Below, one piece after another: positions 22,847 to 33,174 of a DNA stretch of 64,000 nt (position 1 is its first letter; each line of letters begins with the position of its first letter). Both the position numbers and the translations under genes were made by a program. Under the pieces are notes generated by a model. The model saw only the letters and a program-made list of their open reading frames with translations. It did not search any database and was not told the origin of the DNA. Source of the DNA: Ustulina deusta (taxonomy: Eukaryota > Ascomycota > Sordariomycetes > Xylariales > Xylariaceae); contig JAJNNX010000014.1 in assembly GCA_023159155.1 (NCBI GenBank), positions 248,001 to 312,000 on the forward strand, given 5' to 3'.

Positions 22847-24594
22847 GCGGAAAAAAAAATACCTAATAGGGCAGAATACGGCGTTGTACATATATACGAT
22901 TGTGCGATGATAAATGGTCATCAGTGAATGCATTCAACGGCGTTCCGGATGTATTGTGTACTGAACTTCGACGAAACGGAGTAGGACGAGAGAACGTTGC
23001 CACGAGACATTGTAACAACATTGTGTATATTCACTGGCAGACAGCAGAAAACTGTTTTGGCAATGAGCCAACCCGCGTGGAGGCGGTGGTAAGCATTATA
23101 CGAGATCTTTGGAGCCGCTGTATAGATCTATGAGAAGAAATAGATTTTGAATCATAACATTTGAGTTTCTATCATTGTCTTGGTTTAAGTGACCCAAAGC
23201 ATCTCATCGTAGCTCGTCTTCGTAAGCTAAATTTAGGACACACACACATGTACTGAGGCGTAACTATCACTGGTCGTCGAGATCCGACCTCCCAGATGGT
23301 ATACTCTAAGTAATTGGCCAATTGGACATCCGATTTTGAAGTACAAACTGTGCCCAGCAAGTTTAATAAGACCTCGCTGTATCGAGACATTAGACTCGAT
23401 GAATCACTACTCTTGCTCCCCGATCTCGATCGTGCAACTGTTCGCACAGTAGGCGAAAATGCAAATATGTATTATCTTCGATCAAGTGACGCTCCTCCAA
23501 CACTCGGTTCCACGAAAGCGGGAGATACAGTGTTAACGTGGCACGAGGCGGACTGGGTTAGTTCAACTACAGGCCCCAAGACTTTTCTCTTTCTCTTTCT
23601 CCTTCTCTCTCTCTCTGGTTTGCTGGTCCTAGTGTCTCGCATTCTAAGTCATGGGAATATATAGCCTTCCGACGTGCTCGTTTCGTCAAGACATACCCCA
23701 ACACCACGTTTGCTTATTTCTGGGGAAGACCTGGCTTGGCCTGTCTACTTCTACCGCTTGGATACACGAGGTCTAGGTCGCGATACCTTGCATCCCGCTG
23801 CTACGGGCGACGTCTCACTTGTATTGCTCGCTTTGCGGGTGTCACGCAATCATATACGAGTCTCGAAGTCGTCTTCGCGAGGGTAAGTAAATGCTGTCGG
23901 ACAAATATCTCGTCACGACGACGAGTGACGTATAGTAGTAGTGTCACGGCAAAAACCTACTCGTATCTCGTATCTGCGTTATCAGTCCTCGTTCTCGTTC
24001 AGCAAGCCATACTGGAGAAACGGGCGGTGGATAGCGTAGTAGTAAGTCGGCAGGGAAAAACCTGGAACTAGAGGCAAGGTGGGCGAAAGAAACATGTGTG
24101 CCTTTTGAATTGCTCGTTCTCGACGAAGGGTGAAATCGACCGAGACACGCAGCCCTGGATAGGAATTCTTCATGTGGTTTCAACAGTGTTCTTGATAATG
24201 GTGCAGCCACATGCGTACTAGTAGTAGATACAGTGACACCAATGTATGTGGCATTTATGGGTGTACATGTTAATTAGAGAGAGTATAGTATAGCGAGAAA
24301 CCTACAACTATAGAAATAAATATCCCATCGTCACGCACGATGAAGAGGATGTGTGTGTTTTAAGACATGTAACGCTGTATATTTCTATTGTTCTTACTGA
24401 AATACACAGCTTGGCAAGGGATGTCGAGACCGTGGTAGAATCGATTATAGTCAGGAGAGCACTATGCCTGCGTCGAAAGCTTACCTATATATTCGTCGAA
24501 CGAGATAGAATATATTTTTTTGCATTTCGATCTTCTTTCTGGCATCGGAAATACCCGTGCCACCAAAGTAGCCTCTCAACACTTCATCGCCACC
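22847..24594. other. Intergenic, no supported gene
   Basis: About 1.7 kb without a convincing ORF. Frames at 23172-23664 and 23736-24210 overlap on opposite strands and lack domains. Short AC and CT-rich microsatellite-like stretches occur (for example 23583-23619, TCTCTTTCTC type). The 3' end is the promoter of the secreted-protein gene. Confidence 0.4.
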
Positions 24595-25605
24595 ATGTTC
24601 ATCTCACGGCTCATGACAGCAGGCTATTTGCTCGCCTTCAGGTTCGCATTCCAAACAATTCTATTTTCCACCCAGTTAGTTGATTCACAAGAAAGAATCT
24701 CAGCAAGACAGCATAAAAGAGCAATATTTATCTATTCCCAGCAACCCTCGCCACAAGCTCTCTCAACCTAACCGATATTTTTTTCCCAGCACCGTTGCCG
24801 CAGCAGAGACGCAGTCGCGCAGCGCGCAGAACCATCCCAACACGCCCACGCCGACGGTTTCGCAACCATCATCGTACACGCTGCCGCAATCCTGCTACAC
24901 GACGTTCGAGGACTTCCGATACCACCGAACGAGGGTGCTGACGCACAGCTGCTACACGCGAACGAGTTTCTTCCCAGCAGGTCGGCCAGCCCCTTTCCCC
25001 TTTCCCCTTGCCCCTTTCCCCTTCCCCTCACCGACACACTTACTTACCTACTTACCTACTTATTTCATCACACACACAAACTCGTTCTCGAAACTACCTA
25101 ACTACCTAAGTAGGTAACTAACCAACTAACAACCATCAGGCCCCTGCCCGACGCTCTCCTGCCCCCGGGCCTCCACAGGTCACGTCTGCCCCTTATACAT
25201 CAAGGTGTCGACCGTAACAGTTCCATGCGCAACAGACGTAAGCAAACAAAAACGCTTTTACCTCATTCTTTCCTTCTTCCTTCTCCCGTCCCCCGAAAAT
25301 CCTTCCCGTCTCTCCCACGGTTCCACAAAGCAAGACTTTTTATTATTTTATTATTTTTCTTTTTCTTTCGCAAGATAATATCAATTCTCGAAACGATCGA
25401 TTATCATCACTAACCCTAGAGTCCTTGTCGTCCGTTGCAGTGCTGCCCGACGACGAGCACGGCGTACGAGCCCGATAACTCGGCCCCGTGTCCGACCTGC
25501 GACCCGTGCCTCATCCCCACCGAGTGGATCACGTATACGACGGGGTGCGTCGGCACGTCTACCATTACGGAGATCAACGTCGTCACGCCGGCTTATCCGG
25601 GATGA
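24595..25605 (+). CDS. Small secreted cysteine-rich protein (12 Cys), effector-like
   Basis: Reconstructed four-exon gene: 24595-24641, 24790-24980, 25140-25237, 25441-25605, giving 166 residues. All junctions keep phase (introns of 148, 159 and 203 nt). Splicing produces an excellent signal peptide, MFISRLMTAGYLLAFSTVAAA, with predicted cleavage before ETQ. The mature part has a Ser/Thr/Pro-rich lead, then 12 cysteines in pairs and CP motifs: SCYTTF, SCYTR, PCPTLSCP, VPCATDCCP, APCPTCDPC, TGCVG, ending NVVTPAYPG. Introns 1 and 2 have weak donors (GTTCGC, GTCGGC) but good acceptors; intron 3 is GTAAGC...TTGCAG. No single exon is long, so automated predictors may miss the gene. I do not recognise the family. 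Extracellular location is a firm inference; an effector or wall role is only a guess. Confidence 0.7.
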
Positions 25606-25825
25606 GCTAGAGATTGGGAAACTTGGAAGGGGAGGGAATGGCAGAAATACGTTACCGGTCGGTTGTTGTTAGTAATACACCGGAAAGCAACAGGAAATGG
25701 CAATGGGAAAGATGATGGGAGAGACAAAAGCCTTCGTAGCCTTGTATACAGCTCTATTTAGTTCTAGCATAGTCCGAGCGCTCACACATGCGGTCTCTTC
25801 CACCCTTTTTACTATATCTTTTTTT

Positions 25826-27037
25826 TTATCGCACAGTAGCTCCCTTGAGCGTCTTGACAGTACACGTCCCACCATTCGCTGTGGTCAGCTTGCCGATCTC
25901 GGTCTTGCCCGCTGCCTCGACGGCGTTTCCGTCAAAGGCGACCTCGAGGGCATCCGTCGTCGTGAAGCCCGGCTGGAACGTCTCCCAGATCTTCTTCTTG
26001 GGGTTGAGGACACCCTCGGGCTCGCCCCGCCAGCCGTCGAAGCACACACGGTCGCCGGCCTTGGAGTCGGCGGGCGGCGTGACGAGCTCGACGGGCCCCT
26101 TGTGATCGTCCACCTCGCCCTCCTTCAACCGTGGCGATGCGGCCAGTACCATGGCGCATGACTTGATGCCGCGCATCTTGACTGGCTTGAGGTTCGCGAC
26201 GACGACGACCTTGCGGCCCTTCATCTCCTCCAGGGGTACCAGCCCGTTGAGACCGGAGCACACCGTTCGGCAAACCTGTCCCTCGTACTCCTCCGTGTCC
26301 TCTGTGCCGGGCTTATCTCCCATGGCGATCGTGGAAACGTACAGGCTGTCGGCTTCGGGGTGTTTGATGGCTTTGAGGATGTGTCCGACTCTGAGGTCGA
26401 TCAGATGAGGCGCTGGGGGCGTGGCGACAGCAGGTGCCTTCTGGGGTTTCGGTGCTTTCTCCTTCTTCTCCTTCTTGGGCTTCGCCTCGCTGGCTCCGGC
26501 GGCGGCAGCTACAGCATCCTTTACCTCGACAGCCTTCTCCACCACAGTCTGGGCAGCGGCCTTTGTGCGGTCGACCAACGTTGTCTCGCCACCGGCGGCG
26601 ACGGCAGCAGCAGCAGCAGCAGCAGCCTTCTCTTTCTTCAGACGCTCTTTCTCGGCCTTGGCATCGGTCGGCGGCTTGACGTAGAGGATCTCCTCGGGAT
26701 CCACCTTGATCTTATCCCCGTCGCTGACCTGGAGGCCGAAGATGCCCGAGTTCTGCACAAAGTCGAGGTGTCGCACGATGTGGGGGTGGCCGTGCTGGCC
26801 GGTGCGCTGCTCGGGAGACCACGACTTGACGGCGGGCGCCAGGGACTCGTAGATGGCGACATCAGCCTTCGAGGGCTGGGTGCCCAGAAGCGTGGTGCGG
26901 GAGGTGAGGTGGGCGTTGAGCTTGTCGAGGATCGACGTGTCGGCGGGAGAGCTCTTCAGGCGCTCCGACGTGGTGATCCATTGCTGCACCTCTGTCTCCT
27001 CGGTGGGCGAGAGCTTCTGGGCGCCGAGGGCGGCCAT
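25826..27037 (-). CDS. ARC1: tRNA-binding aminoacylation cofactor (ARC1/EMAPII type)
   Basis: Single-exon 403-residue protein. N-terminal part (1-115) is helical with SKADVAIYESL...W, the GST-C-like fold that docks aminoacyl-tRNA synthetases. Residues about 120-205 are Lys/Ala-rich (with an Ala run encoded by CAG/GCN repeats), a tRNA-binding linker as in yeast Arc1. Residues about 208-400 are the EMAPII/Trbp111-like OB-fold: LIDLRVGHILKAIKHPEADSLY, QVCRTVCSGLNGLVP, VVVVANLKPVKMRGIKSCAM. In yeast Arc1 forms a complex with MetRS and GluRS in the cytosol and supplies tRNA to them. Start ATG follows a 499-nt spacer shared with the divergent VMA16. Assignment to ARC1 rather than a bare EMAPII protein rests on the N-terminal domain. 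Confidence 0.9.
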   Translation of the reverse strand: MAALGAQKLSPTEETEVQQWITTSERLKSSPADTSILDKLNAHLTSRTTLLGTQPSKADVAIYESLAPAVKSWSPEQRTGQHGHPHIVRHLDFVQNSGIFGLQVSDGDKIKVDPEEILYVKPPTDAKAEKERLKKEKAAAAAAAAVAAGGETTLVDRTKAAAQTVVEKAVEVKDAVAAAAGASEAKPKKEKKEKAPKPQKAPAVATPPAPHLIDLRVGHILKAIKHPEADSLYVSTIAMGDKPGTEDTEEYEGQVCRTVCSGLNGLVPLEEMKGRKVVVVANLKPVKMRGIKSCAMVLAASPRLKEGEVDDHKGPVELVTPPADSKAGDRVCFDGWRGEPEGVLNPKKKIWETFQPGFTTTDALEVAFDGNAVEAAGKTEIGKLTTANGGTCTVKTLKGATVR

Positions 27038-27536
27038 GGCTACGTTTCTTATGGTGGTAACACCTCGTGAAAGAGGGCGGATGGTCCGGTAGAGAGACAG
27101 TTTGACGGCTGGAATGCTGGAATGCTGGGATGCTGGGATTAGACAGACGTGAAGGAGGGGTCCAGACGAATTGAATTTTTGAAGAGTACCTTAGGCAGGT
27201 ACCTTTGGGTCCAAATTGCCCCTCCATCGACTCACAGGGGTATCTGCCGGGTAGCGTCTCCCAAAACTGACACTCTGAAACACGCACCGCCACAAATCGA
27301 CTTGGCCACAGTTAGCGAAGAGATGTATGTGGCTGACCTGTAGACCCTGTAATCCGAACCTCCGTGTCGAGAGCTTGCTCAGTGAAGCTTAGAAAAGCGC
27401 AGCCTAGTAAATCCACGACGCGCAATCCCACGACATCGACCGACCCCGACGGCGCCCGCATCGAGCTGACTTGACGTGCGCACCACGCTCCCCTTCGCTT
27501 TGCTTGCCGTCTCGACACGCGAAATAAGCTATCAAA
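27038..27536. promoter_or_regulatory. Shared divergent promoter of ARC1 and VMA16
   Basis: The 499 nt between the two start codons contain both promoters. Direct short repeats of GGAATGCTGG/GGGATGCTGG lie at about 27111-27139, just upstream of ARC1. No TATA box is obvious, consistent with housekeeping genes. Confidence 0.55.
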
Positions 27537-28438
27537 ATGGGTTACGGCTACAATTCATATGGCGTGGGAGGTCTCACGTCCTTCCTCACCATCGTGGGCT
27601 TGTGTATGTGCATCATCGTGTAGCCGCCATCGTCATGGCAGTTGACCAGGTGCTTGTTTGCTGACTGTGGTTTCTGTCTTCTCCAGATATGTTGTTTACC
27701 GGCAGCGGTGAAGCCTTCAATGTGCGCAATTCGATCTGCAACCATTCCAACCTCGATGCATCCTCGCCCTGACAAGTATCCATAGGTCGGAGCCTTCCTC
27801 GAATCAGTATCGCCCTACGCGTGGGCCAGCACAGGAATAGCTCTGTGTATAGGTCTATCCGTCGTTGGTGCAGCATGGTACGGCCCTCGATGTATAGAGA
27901 GATATACATAACCCCTTTACTGTCGACGTCGTCTCATCTAACAACTTGCCATCTCAGGGGTATCTTCATCACGGGCTCATCGATCCTCGGCGCCGGTGTC
28001 AAAGCTCCACGAATCCGAACAAAGAACTTGATCTCCATCATCTTCTGCGAGGTCGTCGCCATCTACGGCGTCATCATGGCTATTGTCTTCTCCTCCAAGG
28101 TTGGCTACACGACCGGCGATAACCTCTACGACGGGAACAGCTACTACACCGGCTTCGCACTCTTCTGGGCCGGCTTGACTGTCGGAGGCTGCAACCTCGT
28201 CTGTGGCATTGCCGTTGGCATCAACGGTAGTGGCGCCGCTCTGGCCGATGCGGCAGACGCTTCACTGTATGTTCCAGCAACATCTGTGTATATCGTCCTC
28301 GCTATGTAGCTAACCCTCGTCTCCAGTTTCGTCAAGATCCTCGTTATCGAAATCTTCAGCTCAGTCCTCGGTCTGTTCGGTCTCATCATTGGCCTATTAG
28401 TCCAAGGCAAGGCGCTGGAATTTGGAACCGTGCAATAG
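27537..28438 (+). CDS. VMA16: V-type proton ATPase proteolipid subunit c''
   Basis: Five exons: 27537-27603, 27687-27721, 27786-27877, 27958-28266, 28327-28438, with introns of 60-83 nt, all GT-AG and in phase; product 204 residues. It is the c'' subunit of the V0 rotor in vacuolar and Golgi membranes. Landmarks: MGYGYNSYG start, [50 protein letters not shown], the proton-carrying Glu in [49 protein letters not shown] and a final helix ending [10 protein letters not shown]. Length and motif order match fungal Vma16. The first two exons are tiny, so the N-terminus depends on correct splicing. Confidence 0.96.
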
Positions 28439-29442
28439 AAAACATTCCGTCATGTTGAGTTCTCCGCAGTCTCGATCTGATCTGGTCTTTGTAAGGTGGA
28501 TATCACGTTGTTCGAATTATAAGGGAGGGGAGTAATGCATTCACAATCCCGCTTAATATTGCTCGGGGTTGGATCGGCGTTTGGAAGAATGGGCTTTTCA
28601 TATCCACGTCATTGGAAGGTCCAAAGTGTATGATGCGTTAACTTATGCAACTAAATAGTGTATTATACGACGGGTTCGGCTTCCGGGAAAGCTGTTCGCG
28701 CAGTTTGATCTTCGAAATAAAAAAAAGAATTAGTCAACAGCTGTGATGAGGTGTAAGCGGTGATGCTCACTCCACATGTGGAGGTTCCCAGCCAAACTGA
28801 TAAGAATATTAAGATGCAGTGAATCTAAGGTTAGGTCGTTAAAGAGGAATCACCGTTATTCTTAGCAATCACTAACGTTAGAGACCCTACTAAACAAGCC
28901 ATCATTGAGTTCATTCTAGACTAGTGTATGATTTAGTCAAGAAACATCTGCTAGAATAACTACCCTCTCGTCCCACGACAAAAGCCTGTCTGCTCCACGT
29001 TACTTGGAACCCAAACACGAAGCACATCCTCATGGAACCCGACGTTGTAAAAATCCCTTCATAGCTACTTGCCAGTGTAAACCCCCCTAATATAGACTCC
29101 GACACCATACACAACTATACGAATAGGCTCTCACGGGAGGAAACATAGTTCATGAAGTCGTGCTCACCCCTCGCCTACTCTGATGAAATAGAAACAGGGA
29201 GCCGTCCCCACCGCCGCCGAGAATGTCAAACTACAGAAGTATGTTGTTGTTCTTTTCCAGCAAAAACAATATCTAGTCAGCAATTCCATCCACAGCCCGG
29301 CTTTGTCATACAACACCCCACTCGCTTCCGCCTAAAGCGTGGTGTCATTGACGACGACGGTACGAGCTCGACTACGGGATTAGTCGAGAGAGGTGGATAG
29401 GGCTTTGGAAAGAAAACGCGTCCTGTTCTTCGAGTTCATGTT

Positions 29443-29450
29443 TGTGTGTG

Positions 29451-29481
<31 letters not shown>

Positions 29482-29482
29482 G
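29443..29482. repeat. Compound microsatellite (GT)n(TA)n(GA)n
   Basis: Adjacent dinucleotide runs TGTGTG, TATATATATATA and AGAGAG... over about 40 nt. Confidence 0.85.
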
Positions 29483-29627
29483 ACCGTGGAATTAGATACA
29501 TCGATCCCATCAACCCTCCCATCAACCCGCGAGAGCGAGCCGAGTTGCCCGTTGCCGTACCGGGCCGGAGACACGCACGGGACCGAGGCCCAGGCTTTAT
29601 TCACGCATCCATGCTGTTTCGTCCATG

Positions 29628-29668
29628 GATAGATAGATAGACAGATAGACAGATAGATAGACACACAT
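29628..29668. repeat. GATA/GACA microsatellite
   Basis: About ten GATA/GACA units in a row, slightly interrupted by GACA variants. Confidence 0.85.
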
Positions 29669-29902
29669 GATAAATCTCGTCAGGGCAAGCGAGTCATACG
29701 TCTACAGTGTGTATTTCACCTCTGGCTTAGCCCCCCAAGTACACACGCACATACGCGGAGCAACGACCTCACCATCCACTCACCACTACCCTACCCACTC
29801 ACTCGCTCACGACGTTGGTAATAATAGCGTTATGCGGCGCTACGCTACGCTACGTAGCAGATCAGCTCTACATACCCCAACCAACGTGAACGAAGTCCCA
29901 CG

Positions 29903-29903
29903 C

Positions 29904-29939
<36 letters not shown>

Positions 29940-29940
29940 G
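29903..29940. repeat. (CTAT)n microsatellite
   Basis: About nine perfect ATCT units, followed by degenerate GTCCATCTATCCATC. It is the complement of the GATA repeat 250 nt upstream, so the two could pair as an inverted repeat. Confidence 0.88.
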
Positions 29941-29994
29941 TCCATCTATCCATCTCCATCCACGCACGACTCGATTCCTGCGCGAGGCGAAAGT

Positions 29995-30031
29995 GTATTT
30001 CGCCGACCGGGATTTCCCAGTCGGGAAATAC
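29995..30031. repeat. Imperfect inverted repeat (hairpin)
   Basis: Left arm GTATTTCGCCGAC (29995-30007) and right arm GTCGGGAAATAC (30020-30031) are near-perfect reverse complements around a 12-nt loop. No U-tract follows; significance is unknown. Confidence 0.6.
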
Positions 30032-30391
30032 GCCCCAGGGGAGGATAGGATAGGATATTTCCTTGCGTCGTCGCAACATCGTTCTACTTAGGGGATTGGG
30101 GGACAGGGGGGCAGGGAGGGGGAGGAGAGAGGGAAACGAGACGGGAAGGGTAAGTGTGGGGTGTCGATGGGAGGGATGAGAGATGCGTGTTGGGCCAGGG
30201 GGAGGTAGTAGTGTAGTACAGGAAGCGTATGGGACGATAGAGGGAGGGAAGGAGAGAGAGAGGTAGGTTGATGCGTGTGTAGGGAAGCAAGCCGAGTCAC
30301 TTCTTCTTCTTTTCCTTCTTCGCCACCTGTCTATTTGCCCTGTGTGCTGGTTGCCTTCCTATGGCTTTCGCCTCCTTGCCCGGCTTAGTTA

Positions 30392-30437
30392 GTTAGAGAG
30401 AGAAAGAGAGAGAAAGAGAGGGAGAGTGAGAGAGAGG
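30392..30437. repeat. GA-rich (GAGA/GAAA) low-complexity tract
   Basis: AGAGAGAGAAAGAGAGAG-type purine tract of about 45 nt. Confidence 0.8.
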
Positions 30438-30635
30438 GACACACGGGAAAGGGGGAAGGGGAAGGGAGAAGCGCAATTCTGTTGGAGTAAATTTTTCTCA
30501 CTACGTACCCATCTATCTGTCTCAGTCTCGCATAAGCCTGCCTGCTGGTGTCGAGCTCCACAGCCTCGGGAATTATCCCCCTTTACCAGAAACCTATCTA
30601 TCTACTTCATGCGTTCTCCGTGTTGCCTCTATGTC

Positions 30636-31211
30636 CTAGCCATAGCCATGCCCCCCCGAGTAACGTAGCAGAAGCTCGCTGGTTATTTCCACTTGGACGC
30701 CCAGAGGACCGTGCGTGTGGCAAATCCAAGTATCACACGTCATGGGGGAAAAGGTTTCACGCATAGATGATATTCCCGCTGGTAAGAACGGCCGAATCCT
30801 GGTTGACTCCATGTTGGCTTCGGCCCACGGGATACCCATCTGCGAGTAGGGAGAACGCCGCTACACCGCCTCCTGGAGATCATGAAAGTTCTCTGCATAA
30901 CCGGTGATCTTGGCGGATTCTTTGGGTTCAAGGTTGCGATCTCGAGGTTTTGAGGGTCTAGCTGTCCAGACTCACCCCTTTCCTCTGGTAGCGAATGAGA
31001 TAGAGCCAGACAGCAATTCGTCGTGGCGAGCCCCTCCCCTACTAGGACAACTGTCATGATCGTAAGGAGATATTTCTCCGATATCAAACTCAGTCGACTG
31101 CCCACACGATCAAACAGGCTTGTGCCCCCTAGTACGCGCCAGAATGGATCCCTCTCGTGCATAACAGCGAATAGCTTGAACCACAGACTCCTAAAATCGG
31201 GGATCCTATAG
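30636..31211 (-). pseudogene. Cytochrome P450-like fragment, decayed
   Basis: Reading the minus strand, one frame (about 31211-30940) contains LTIMTVVLVGEGLATTNC, which resembles the P450 I-helix oxygen-binding region (A/G-G-x-x-T-T). In another frame (30839-30730) MGIPWAEANMESTRIRPFLP resembles the K-helix with its ExxR motif (E-S-T-R) followed by R-P-x-x-P. The order and spacing suit a P450, but the two blocks are in different frames, a stop lies between them (after FHDLQEAV), and I found no heme-binding FxxGxxxC block downstream. An intron could join part of it, but not supply the missing C-terminus. Best read as a pseudogene remnant; resemblance is short, so the family call is tentative. 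Confidence 0.42.
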
Positions 31212-32156
31212 TCATTGCATCAGCTCTATTCTAAGGGAACGTTGACAGGGGTAAATGGAAGAACTCGTGTTTGAAGAGAGAGCTAGTAATTTGGCCATTT
31301 GTCCGTCTACTGGAGATGAACCGGACATGTAAGACTCCCTTGGCAAGCGGACGGCCCGCCTCATTGACAGTGACGAGATGAGGACCAGATAATACTGTTG
31401 CATAGGTGTATTCGTAGGTGCTCGTTGTCTGTTGTTGCCTATTGTGGCAAGAATAACCGTCCTGTCCATGTCATCAAGCGTCGTTCAGGCTCGAATCAGA
31501 TCGTGTAAGAAGTCTGAACACATCTATTGTTGCCTACCCGCATGGTAACGCTCCTACCTCAATTAGCTCCTAGCACGGAAAGTGGCGGGATAGGTAAGAT
31601 TTCTTGGCCCTTATCTCCATCTAAATCTAGACGGGTTCGGCGATATGTTGTTGTGAGAGTCATTGAAGACCTGCGCCTTGAATTGCCACCACGGCTAGTT
31701 GTATCTCACCGTGACTGGCACTGATGCCAAAGCCGGGAGTGGTAGTGGGACCTCGCACTCGATCGTGAGGTCACATGCGCCTACACTGCGTTGGGTCTTG
31801 CAGCTTGCGCCCTATATCAGCGGTTTGATTACTTCGGACTATATGTTCTAAGGGCGAAGAATGATCCGATATCCGAAGACAACTGGTAGATGTTCTACCC
31901 AAACTCTGCTGTCGACTTCGAAACCTCGGTTGGCCCTATGGGATTGATTATCCGAGACTTTACCCAAACCACCAGGGGACTAGACGATGTGATGCTGTGC
32001 CTATGCATGATCCACAACGAACTATTAGCTGAAAGGGATCTCCAGTGATTTGCTATTGGGTCAGGTCATGCTGTCAGCACCTCCTTCGCAATTAATAGAA
32101 TAATCGTGCTTTAAGCTTACCGCATCATGTTTGACTATCTTCCACGAACAGCTAGG
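31212..32156. other. No intact gene; weak relic-like reading frames
   Basis: On the minus strand (31262-31466) one frame reads continuously (TYEYTYATVLSGPHLVTVNE...). On the plus strand 31791-31890 reads LGLAACALYQRFDYFGLYVL before a TAG. Neither is long enough to assign. Probably degenerate gene remains. Confidence 0.3.
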
Positions 32157-32825
32157 CTACTTCCGCCGGAGCCGGCCAAACAGAGCACCGTATATGAAGA
32201 GAATAGCAGATGCGAATGCGACAAGTTCGGTAGATTAATAGGAGGCATAATATAAGCCACACGGAGAGCAGTACCTGGATTGCGTTCGAGCATAGGTGCA
32301 GATTATAAATGGTTATCGTGTAACTTGAAGTTGATTATGCAATAGGTGTAGAAAAGTTGTCCAGAGCTTTGCTGTGCCTCTGCTAGTGTTGGGTGGGACA
32401 CTTGGCTTATCGCCTACTCCGACACTCCAGCCGATGTTGCACGAGCCGAATACAACTTCAAACAACACAAGCTCCGTCGGAGAAAAAATTCCAAATGCCA
32501 TGTAATACAGCCCACATCTACTAGATAGTGGAGGGTGGTGAATTCCCCCGCTACAGCTTTGCCGATTCGACCCCCAGTGTTGTCGGCCTTGGAGATCGCG
32601 GCATCGTGCAGAGAAACCCGCGACGTCGCGACTCGGGGTGACGACCAACCAGCGAGTGGTGAACTCCAGGCAGTATCCATGGCTTCTAGAAGGGTATAAC
32701 GGCGCATCGAACAAATTAAAGCGGCGCACACGTCGTATCTCAACGGGCCCTGGGAAAGTGCCGCACCAATAAATTTCGAAGTCAGTACATGTATGCATGC
32801 GACTGTATGAGCAAATGGATCCCAA
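32157..32825 (-). pseudogene. MFS-transporter-like C-terminal remnant
   Basis: Minus-strand frames contain hydrophobic, membrane-protein-like pieces in the order expected of the end of a fungal drug:H+ antiporter (major facilitator superfamily). They are FGIFSPTELVLFEVVFGSCN and GWSVGVGDKPSVPP, then after frame changes a terminal helix ELVAFASAILFIYGALFGRL followed by RRK and a stop at 32157. No N-terminal half and no single open frame remain. The assignment is by pattern only and could be wrong; the region is clearly not an intact gene. Confidence 0.3.
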
Positions 32826-33174
32826 CGCTGTGGTAGGTATTTTAATAACCCTTATGCCCTACCCTTTACCCCTGCTCACCGACTAAAGCGAATGTTACTT
32901 ACCTACCAATACTGTTTCCTACATAGTGTGCAGCTGAGTGCATGGATGTTGGGGCTTGCTGCAACCACTCGCTCGGCTCTTGTTATGACGTCGAAGTTCT
33001 CGCATATCGCATCAATTTTATAAGTAAGCTTGTTGTAGAGGATTCTGGGATAAACTCATGTTCGCTTTCGCTCTGTGATTCTTTTTTTTCTTCTTCTCTT
33101 TGGCTCAATGTGCATGTCCAGCACGCTCCCTATTGGGCTTCCGTTGGTGTACAAACAACTTCGGTTTTCGAATT
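32826..33174. other. Intergenic, no supported gene
   Basis: Short T/C-rich stretch downstream of the minus-strand regulator gene; a 121-codon plus-strand frame here is antisense to its 3' end. Confidence 0.4.

Larger units (their letters stand above)
28439..30635. other. Gene-poor stretch with microsatellites
   Basis: No gene supported in about 2.2 kb. Frames here are driven by simple repeats: (GT)n(TA)n(GA)n near 29443-29482, GATA-type near 29628-29668, CTAT-type 29903-29940 and GA-rich 30392-30437. An imperfect inverted repeat lies at 29995-30031. Confidence 0.5.

Noticed and set aside
26360..27070. 236-codon plus-strand frame with Leu/Gly/Ser runs (and 25697-26161)
   Set aside because: Antisense shadow of the ARC1-like gene, created by its GC-rich Lys/Ala codons; no domain and no ATG context.
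31791..31890. Plus-strand reading LGLAACALYQRFDYF as a P450 C-terminus
   Set aside because: Opposite strand to the P450-like blocks, no heme motif before it and a stop soon after; too short to call.
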